Source of the DNA: Armatimonadota bacterium
Lineage (GTDB): Bacteria; Armatimonadota; Fimbriimonadia; Fimbriimonadales; Fimbriimonadaceae
Length of the DNA: 6,232 nt
Direction: 5' to 3'
Assembly: GCA_023428805.1 (NCBI GenBank)
Contig: JAEYWW010000218.1
Location: 1 to 6,232, forward strand
Shown here: positions 1-4,703 of the stretch, one piece after another
Position numbering within the stretch: the first letter of the stretch is position 1
Layout: the number at the start of each line of letters is the position of its first letter
The notes under the pieces: generated by a model
What the model was told of the DNA's origin: nothing
Seen by the model: the letters and a program-made list of their open reading frames with translations, nothing else
The model's database searches: none
Made by a program: the position numbers and the translations under genes

Positions 1-20
1 GCTCCATCGAAAGATGGAGC
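1..20. terminator. Perfect 8-bp hairpin with GAAA tetraloop at window edge
   Basis: Bases 1-8 (GCTCCATC) pair perfectly with 13-20 (GATGGAGC) around a GAAA loop closed by C-G, a very stable GNRA-type tetraloop. No T-run follows on the plus strand, so it is not a textbook intrinsic terminator. It may end an unseen upstream gene or be part of a leader for the small exported protein downstream. The stem could extend leftwards beyond the window. The structure is certain from sequence; the role is inferred. Confidence 0.5.
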
Positions 21-92
21 CCGCCTCTGTTTCAATGGGGCCTGTTTCGGGCCTCCAGGCGCAATCGTTTTGGGAATCACACGTTATGATAG

Positions 93-98
93 AGAGGA
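93..98 (+). promoter_or_regulatory. Ribosome binding site that selects the ATG at 104
   Basis: AGAGGA lies 5 bases before ATG 104. This favours that start over the upstream in-frame ATGs at 14 and 86. Starting at 104 also puts the basic, then hydrophobic, signal-like segment at the very N-terminus, as expected for an exported protein. Confidence 0.65.
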
Positions 99-103
99 CG
101 ACC

Positions 104-538
104 ATGAACAAGCGCATGAAGATCGCCGCCGTCGCGTTGGCCACTCTGGCCATCGCCGCCGTTGGAACCACGCAGATCAAAGAAGTCATCAAGATTTTGG
201 GAGTCGGGGCCGCTGTCAAGCAATTTGGTCCGGACATCAATCGAGAATTCAACAAGCTCACGGGTCATAAGGACACCGACTCCAGCTACACCAAGGTTGT
301 GCCCATCATCACCGTCGGGCTGAGCAAGTCCAAGGGCGCGATCGGCGCGGCTCAGGTCATGGGCTCCCGGCGCAATGTGCAGAAGGTGCAGGCAGTAGCC
401 TCTCCCGAGGCCAACCTGTTCGGAGAGATCGGGCTTCGCGCCCTGATCCCTGTGGATTCCGCAAACATCACCGACCCCAAAAACATCAAGGCTGTTGATG
501 GCGTGGGCGTCAGCGGTATTGTCGACCTGAAGCTCTGA
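104..538 (+). CDS. Small exported protein of unknown function (144 aa)
   Basis: I do not recognise a named family. The N-terminus (MNKRMK, then a hydrophobic stretch at about residues 7-21) is a signal peptide or a single membrane anchor. It has no lipobox cysteine. The mature part contains a motif-like block around residues 36-54 (AVKQFGPDINREFNKLTG), a beta-rich stretch VVPIITVGLS (65-74), the block GAIGAAQVMG (78-87) and a C-terminal VGVSGIVDLKL (134-144). The alternation of hydrophobic residues and glycines suggests a small beta-rich periplasmic or cell-surface domain. The ATG at 104 is chosen over those at 14 and 86 because of the AGAGGA motif and the signal peptide. The gene is convergent with the slipin gene and appears monocistronic, with a hairpin after its stop. 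Codon use looks like that of its neighbours. Export is well supported; function is unknown. Confidence 0.8.
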   Translation: MNKRMKIAAVALATLAIAAVGTTQIKEVIKILGVGAAVKQFGPDINREFNKLTGHKDTDSSYTKVVPIITVGLSKSKGAIGAAQVMGSRRNVQKVQAVASPEANLFGEIGLRALIPVDSANITDPKNIKAVDGVGVSGIVDLKL

Positions 539-559
539 CCGTCAGAGAGAGGGCGCATT

Positions 560-588
560 GGCTCAGGGATCAGCATGATCTCTGGGCC
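560..588. terminator. Stem-loop between convergent genes, probable bidirectional terminator
   Basis: Bases 560-572 pair with 576-588 around a GCA loop, giving a 13-bp stem with two G-T wobble positions. It lies 22 bases after the stop of the small exported protein and 10 bases from the slipin stop on the other strand, exactly where a shared terminator is expected. There is no strong T-tract on either side (only TAATT to the right), so intrinsic activity may be weak. Pairing is seen directly; termination is inferred from placement. Confidence 0.55.
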
Positions 589-597
589 TAATTGATG

Positions 598-1530
598 TCA
601 GCTTTTATCCTCGCCCTTGATTGCTTCCACGATCTTGGGAACTGAGCCAAGGGCCTGCGTGACTTCCAGAGGCAGCGCCAGAACGATTGTATTGGACTGA
701 TTGGGGCCAAGCCCGTCAATGGTCTGCAAAGTTCTCAACTGGAGCGCGCCCGGCGAGGAGTTCATAAGGCGCGCGGCCTCCGCCAAGTTGGTCGCCGCGT
801 CCCGGTCGCCTTCCGCTTTGGTGATCGTCGCCCTCTTCTCCCGTTCGGCGCTCGCTTCGCGCGACATGACGCGCTTCAAGTCTTCGGGCAGCTCGATGTC
901 CTGGATGCGGATGGCGGCGACATCGAGTCCCCAGCCGTCAATTTCGGTCTCCACCATCTCCTCCACCCGTCGGCCAAGCATTTCGCGGTCGGCGAGAATC
1001 TGGTCGAGCGTCATGCCGCCGACAATGTCCCGCAGGGCGGTCTGGGCGTACTCCAGCACGGCATGGGTGTAATTTTGAACTCGAATGATGGCCGCAGAAG
1101 GATCGCTGACCCGCATGAAGATGACACCATCGATCTTGACCGGAACATTGTCCTTAGTGATCGCCTGGCGGTGGGGAATGTCCAGTGTCTGGATGCGGAT
1201 ATCCACGTGCCGCGAGGTGTCGAGGAATGGGGTGAGGAAATAGATTCCTGGTTCACGAACCCCCACAAACTTGCCGAGGCGGAAGATGATGGCCTTTTCC
1301 CACTGAGCGGCGATTTTGATGCAATTTGCGACAACTGAGCCGACGATCACCCCGCCGATGAGCGAACCGATGGCCAGCGGCGATGTGCCCATCGCCAGGA
1401 TCGGAATGGCGGAAAGCCCGGCAAGGCCGAAGAAAGTGAGGGGAGCGATGGGATTGGCGACGCGGGCGGGCGGATTGCTGCGGGCGACTGAAGCAGACTG
1501 CGTCCGTACCGGTGTGAAATCAGGATTCAT
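598..1530 (-). CDS. Slipin (stomatin-like SPFH/Band 7 membrane protein, 310 aa)
   Basis: Slipins are membrane-anchored SPFH proteins that oligomerise and scaffold lipid microdomains, often next to a membrane protease. Residues 1-26 are a polar Pro-rich tail. Two hydrophobic segments (about 30-48 and 52-73) form a membrane hairpin. The Band 7 domain follows from W77-EKAIIFRLGKF to about 235, with typical slipin blocks TALRDIVGGMTLDQIL (165-179), the GLDVAAIRIQDIELPEDLKRVM stretch (201-222) and an Ala/Glu-rich helix REASAEREKRATITKAEGDRDAA (224-246). The Band 7 region resembles classic bacterial slipins, with an extended N-terminus. The ATG at 1530 is the best start. The frame is open further upstream, but that would run into the neighbouring gene. 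AAGGA (minus strand, 1545-1549) is 14 bases away, a rather long spacing. The gene sits 20 bp downstream of an M50B-like protease gene, suggesting co-transcription and a functional pair. The family call is firm; the partner is inferred. Confidence 0.93.
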   Translation of the reverse strand: MNPDFTPVRTQSASVARSNPPARVANPIAPLTFFGLAGLSAIPILAMGTSPLAIGSLIGGVIVGSVVANCIKIAAQWEKAIIFRLGKFVGVREPGIYFLTPFLDTSRHVDIRIQTLDIPHRQAITKDNVPVKIDGVIFMRVSDPSAAIIRVQNYTHAVLEYAQTALRDIVGGMTLDQILADREMLGRRVEEMVETEIDGWGLDVAAIRIQDIELPEDLKRVMSREASAEREKRATITKAEGDRDAATNLAEAARLMNSSPGALQLRTLQTIDGLGPNQSNTIVLALPLEVTQALGSVPKIVEAIKGEDKS

Positions 1531-1550
1531 GGGAATGCACCCAATCCTTA

Positions 1551-2231
1551 TTACTTTCCACGGGCCTGCCAAGATGCGCGGATTGCAAAACCGATGGCAA
1601 TTGCCGAGATCAGCATCCAACACGACGCCCAGAAGACTGCGGGAATTCCGCTTACGCTCTCCATGATCTTGGCGTCTGAGTGCCCCCCATCGTGCCAGCT
1701 CATATTCAGAAGAGTGAGGAACGAGAAGAATGAGGAGAGGCAGAGCTGGATGCCCAGAAACTGGGCGGCGAAGATCGCCGCATCATCTTTGAGCCTGCGT
1801 GCGCACAGCGCAATGGCAATAGCCCATGCAAATCCTGACAGAAGGCCGATGGCGTCGCCGCGGACAAACAACAGCAGGGCGAAAGCCAGAAAGCCGAAAA
1901 GCACCCAAAGCATCTGCCTCGCGCCCTTGTGTGACCGAGCCCCGGCGATCATGATTCCTCCCACGATCGATGTTCCGACATAGCCAGCGGCCGCCACGAC
2001 GACAGCGGCTCCTCCGGCGACGTGCGTGACACCGGAAGTGTCTGCATGGACCTGGATTGAGGAGACGCTTCCACCCGTTGCGAGGGCCGCCAATGCGTGG
2101 CAAAGCTCGTGGACGTGAGTATTCAGTAAAATAAGAGGAAGGAGCAGAGGTTGGAGGATCGGCGCGATCCAGAAGGGCAGGGTGCTCGCCCCCGCCCAGA
2201 GCAGGGCCTTTTGGTCGCGTCGAAGCTGCAT
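1551..2231 (-). CDS. M50B-like membrane zinc metalloprotease (226 aa)
   Basis: This polytopic membrane protein carries the zinc-protease motif HELCH at residues 41-45 (H41, E42, H45), near the end of the first hydrophobic region. A Gly-rich segment follows with TSGVTHVAGG (65-74) and AAGYVGTSIVGG (81-92). There are several further hydrophobic segments (about 107-123, 127-144, 151-176, 195-216). HSDAKIMESVSGIPAVFW (184-201) contains an SDA motif that could supply the third metal ligand (D186). This order matches the peptidase M50B-like family, relatives of site-2 proteases, which cut substrates within or near the membrane. The protein is short and has no PDZ domain, unlike RseP. The start at 2231 has no strong Shine-Dalgarno motif, but it precedes the first membrane segment suitably. 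The slipin gene lies 20 bp downstream in the same direction. Substrate unknown; catalysis is inferred from the motif. Confidence 0.85.
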   Translation of the reverse strand: MQLRRDQKALLWAGASTLPFWIAPILQPLLLPLILLNTHVHELCHALAALATGGSVSSIQVHADTSGVTHVAGGAAVVVAAAGYVGTSIVGGIMIAGARSHKGARQMLWVLFGFLAFALLLFVRGDAIGLLSGFAWAIAIALCARRLKDDAAIFAAQFLGIQLCLSSFFSFLTLLNMSWHDGGHSDAKIMESVSGIPAVFWASCWMLISAIAIGFAIRASWQARGK

Positions 2232-2328
2232 GACTGAAATCGTTTACGTCGAAAGAAGACGCTTGGATGAGACTGTAACGTCAAACATCCGACTTTCGTC
2301 TGAAAAGACGTACAAAGGATTCTGCCTG

Positions 2329-2346
2329 GACCGAGAGAACTCGGTC
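2329..2346 (+). promoter_or_regulatory. Perfect 7-bp stem-loop next to the ribosome binding site
   Basis: GACCGAG (2329-2335) pairs perfectly with CTCGGTC (2340-2346) around an AGAA loop. The stem ends at the base before the GGAG Shine-Dalgarno motif (2347-2350), which is 7 bases before ATG 2358. A 5' UTR hairpin here would leave the ribosome site just exposed and could protect the messenger or tune translation. Pairing is seen; the function is inferred. Confidence 0.5.
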
Positions 2347-2350
2347 GGAG
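2347..2350 (+). promoter_or_regulatory. Ribosome binding site for the 506-aa exported protein
   Basis: GGAG is spaced 7 bases from ATG 2358 and immediately follows the 7-bp stem. It supports the chosen start, which also begins a clean signal peptide. Confidence 0.7.
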
Positions 2351-2357
2351 CACACCC

Positions 2358-3878
2358 ATGAAGAGATTGTTGACCCTTGCATTGGCCACTTGTCTGGTTG
2401 GAAGCGCGTTCGCTCAGGGCGCGTTCACCATCCGAAGGCCTGTTGATGGATCGAAGGTGCGTGAAGTCGTCTCTGTCCGCATTCCGAAGAATTCCCTGGA
2501 AGATGGAGCCTATCTTGGCGTCTTCATCGATGACAAGTTCATCGAAGCGGTGATGCCGGACGTTGAGGGAGACGATTACGTCTACAAGCTCGACACAAAA
2601 GCCCGCAAGCTGGCTGATGGCGAGCACAAGATCGAGATTGTCAAGTACGTCCCCTATGCGGATCGTCCCCGAATCACCAATCGGACATCGGTGTCGGTCA
2701 TCGTTGACAACTACACTTCGATTCCGGTTCCCGAAGACGGCATTGACCTCAAGTACAAGTTCGTCAAGGGCCAGGAACTCATCTACAACGATGAGAACCG
2801 CCAGTCAATTTCGCTGATCTCGCAGGCGCTCGCTCAAGTGGGTGGTCGAGCTGGCGAGCGTGTGCTGGATGTCGAGCGCATCCGCTACATGTACGCGATC
2901 GACAACACCTACCAGACCAAGACTGGGCTTGAAGCGCTTGTCAGAGTGCAGGGGCTTCCTTGGAAGGGCAAGGACTATGCGATCTTCACCGTGAACGGTG
3001 AGACGGAGCCCAAGAAGTACTACACGCATCAGATGCACCCGGTCTACACCCGCTACACATCCAAGGGGCGCGAGGTGGAAAGTGGAGTGCCGTTCTATGT
3101 GCCTCTGGACGGCACGTCAGGCGAATCTTATCGCCTTGATCTCTACAAGCTGGACTCCATTCCGGTTCTGCCAGCCAGGAAGATCAAGCCAGGCGAACCG
3201 TTTGTGGCGACATTCATGATTCCCACACTCTCGATGGACAAGCTGAACGAAGTCCACAATATCATGACGCCCATCCCGGCTCGCGGCACCTTTGAAGGTG
3301 TGGAGTGGCAGAACGGTGTCCCAGTTGCCAAGCTTCGGATGATTGCTGCTGAAGGTCAGGAGAATTTGGCGGGGATTAAGAACTTGAACGCCATCGAGGG
3401 CGAAGCAGTTCGGCTGGAGATGGAGTGCATTGTCTGGTTCGACCTCGACAAGGGTCGGTTTGTCCGAGTCGAGACTTCCCAGACGCAGGAATCACTCGTG
3501 GATGTCAATGTGGGCGGCACGGGTGGTCCCGCAGGCAATTCTCCGGGAACGAGCGGCGGCCCTTCGGCTGGCCGCGAACCTGAAGGCGGTCGACCGGGCG
3601 GAAACCGCGGTGGTGGAACGAGAGGTGCCCGCTGGAGCGGATCCGAAGCCGACTTCTTGAATGCGAACTGGGTTTACCGGCCCTACCTGAACGAAAAAGG
3701 GAAATTGATGTTCTTCCAGCAGGAAGCAGGCGTCAATCCTGGTCAGGCGAGCGGCGGCACGGCTACCCCTGGCGGTGGCGGTGGATTTGGACAGGGCGGC
3801 GGATCGGCTGCCCAAACAGTCCGACAGGTCCTGCGGGTTCGCTCACAGTCCGTTGTCACACTTGAGCAAGTCAGGTAA
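2358..3878 (+). CDS. Exported Ig-like/Gly-rich protein of unknown function (506 aa)
   Basis: The protein begins with a clear Sec-type signal peptide (MKRLLTLALA, hydrophobic to about 17, likely cut at AFA-Q after residue 19). There is no twin-arginine motif. Residues about 23-116 look like a bacterial Ig-like domain: IRRPVDGSKV at the first strand, GVFIDDKFIEAV in the middle, and DGEHKIEIVKYV near the end, like Big-type domains that begin 'P-x-DG-x-x-V'. The middle part (about 128-385) is beta-rich, with repeated 'KG' turns, and is not recognised; distant similarity to DUF6263-type periplasmic proteins is possible but unproven. Two low-complexity Gly-rich stretches follow (386-424 and 462-485). 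They flank a short conserved-looking block WSGSEADFLNANWVYRPYL (426-444), and a hydrophobic/basic tail ends the protein. tatC starts 12 bp after the stop, so the two are probably co-transcribed. Envelope or extracellular location is likely; the role is unknown. Confidence 0.88.
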   Translation: MKRLLTLALATCLVGSAFAQGAFTIRRPVDGSKVREVVSVRIPKNSLEDGAYLGVFIDDKFIEAVMPDVEGDDYVYKLDTKARKLADGEHKIEIVKYVPYADRPRITNRTSVSVIVDNYTSIPVPEDGIDLKYKFVKGQELIYNDENRQSISLISQALAQVGGRAGERVLDVERIRYMYAIDNTYQTKTGLEALVRVQGLPWKGKDYAIFTVNGETEPKKYYTHQMHPVYTRYTSKGREVESGVPFYVPLDGTSGESYRLDLYKLDSIPVLPARKIKPGEPFVATFMIPTLSMDKLNEVHNIMTPIPARGTFEGVEWQNGVPVAKLRMIAAEGQENLAGIKNLNAIEGEAVRLEMECIVWFDLDKGRFVRVETSQTQESLVDVNVGGTGGPAGNSPGTSGGPSAGREPEGGRPGGNRGGGTRGARWSGSEADFLNANWVYRPYLNEKGKLMFFQQEAGVNPGQASGGTATPGGGGGFGQGGGSAAQTVRQVLRVRSQSVVTLEQVR

Positions 3879-3882
3879 CAAT

Positions 3883-3886
3883 AGGA
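3883..3886 (+). promoter_or_regulatory. Ribosome binding site for tatC, in front of tandem ATG codons
   Basis: AGGA lies 4 bases before ATG 3891 and 7 bases before the adjacent ATG 3894. The second spacing is nearer the optimum, so translation may begin with MPLLKPG, one residue shorter. Confidence 0.55.
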
Positions 3887-3890
3887 AGCT

Positions 3891-4703
3891 ATGATGCCCC
3901 TGCTCAAGCCGGGGAACAATGATCGAAGCTCTTCCGGTGAGCCGGAAGAGCTTCGCGCGACTTGGGGAGAACACCTCGAAGAACTCCGCATCCGCTTGTT
4001 CCGCATCGCCGCCCTCCTCGCGGTGGGTCTGGCGATTGGCTGGTGGCTCTTCCCCCATGTTTACACTGCTCTTGATCAGATGGCCAAGGGCTCAATGCCC
4101 AAAACGGTTGAAATGGAAGTCGTCTTCCATACGTTTACGGACGCATTTTTCCTGCAGCTTAAGCTCGCATTTTATACGGGCCTCATCTTGACCCTGCCTT
4201 TTACGGTGCTTCAGATTTGGGGCTTTGTTGCGCCTGGGCTGCGGCCGCAGGAACGTCGTCCGTTCAAGGCAATTGCCCCGATATCGATCCTGCTTTTTGC
4301 TCTCGGCTGTTATCTGTGCTGGGTCTGCATGCCGATCACGATTGGATGGTTTGCGGAATTCACTCTGAACTTCCCCGGCACGAAGATCATGCAAGACCCC
4401 CAGGTCATGATCTTTTTCATCGTCAAGATGATGCTGGCGTTCGGGCTCTGCTTCCAGATGCCGCTTGTCGTCTATTTCCTCACCCGAGTCGGCATCCTGA
4501 CAACCAAGGGATTGATGAGATATTGGCGCCAGGCAGTTTTTGCAATATTCCTCATATCTGCGCTGATCACACCTTCCGGGGATCCTTTCACGATGACGGT
4601 GCTGGCTGCTCCGATGACGCTGCTGTTCTTCGGCAGCATGGGTGCGGCGCGTTGGAGCGAAAAGAAGTCGGGCGGCGTCGATGTCCTGGACAACCTCGAC
4701 TGA
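3891..4703 (+). CDS. tatC: Sec-independent protein translocase subunit TatC
   Basis: TatC is the multispanning core of the twin-arginine translocase. It binds the RR signal peptide of folded proteins at the inner membrane and recruits TatA-type subunits to form the pore. At 270 aa the length is near normal, with about 20 extra polar N-terminal residues. Diagnostic motifs: HLEELRIRL at 28-36, PFTVLQIWGFVAPGLRPQER at 103-122 (F112 and E121 match E. coli F94 and E103 of the signal-binding site), FGLCFQMP at 184-191, and ITPSGDPF at 226-233 before the last membrane segment. Six hydrophobic segments are visible. Two departures from E. coli: Q189 stands where E170 is, and the glutamate of the final LFEIG motif is absent (LFFGSM at 245-250). 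The start is one of two adjacent ATGs. The gene follows the exported-protein gene by 12 bp and overlaps the helicase gene by 23 bp. No tatA/tatB gene is nearby; they must be elsewhere. Confidence 0.96.
   Translation: MMPLLKPGNNDRSSSGEPEELRATWGEHLEELRIRLFRIAALLAVGLAIGWWLFPHVYTALDQMAKGSMPKTVEMEVVFHTFTDAFFLQLKLAFYTGLILTLPFTVLQIWGFVAPGLRPQERRPFKAIAPISILLFALGCYLCWVCMPITIGWFAEFTLNFPGTKIMQDPQVMIFFIVKMMLAFGLCFQMPLVVYFLTRVGILTTKGLMRYWRQAVFAIFLISALITPSGDPFTMTVLAAPMTLLFFGSMGAARWSEKKSGGVDVLDNLD

Larger units (their letters stand above)
2232..2357. promoter_or_regulatory. Divergent intergenic region with small inverted repeats
   Basis: This 126-bp gap separates the starts of the minus-strand protease-slipin operon and the plus-strand exported protein-tatC-helicase run, so promoters for both should lie here. 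I see no convincing -35/-10 pair. Two similar dyads are present: CGTC-GAAAGAA-GACG at 2247-2261 and CGTCT-GAAA-AGACG at 2297-2310. A third, stronger hairpin abuts the downstream ribosome binding site. The dyads might be operators, but they are short and could be chance. Confidence 0.4.

Noticed and set aside
85..90. TATGAT resembling a -10 promoter box
   Set aside because: A transcript from it would start at about 97, deleting the ribosome binding site, and no -35 box lies at a suitable distance.
14..103. In-frame upstream starts (ATG at 14 and 86) for the small exported protein
   Set aside because: They would bury the signal peptide behind 30 or 6 extra residues and lack a good ribosome site; ATG 104 has AGAGGA 5 bases ahead.
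1531..1623. N-terminal extension of the slipin to the ATG at 1623
   Set aside because: It would overlap the end of the M50B-like gene by 73 bases and adds residues unlike any slipin N-terminus; ATG 1530 fits the intergenic gap.
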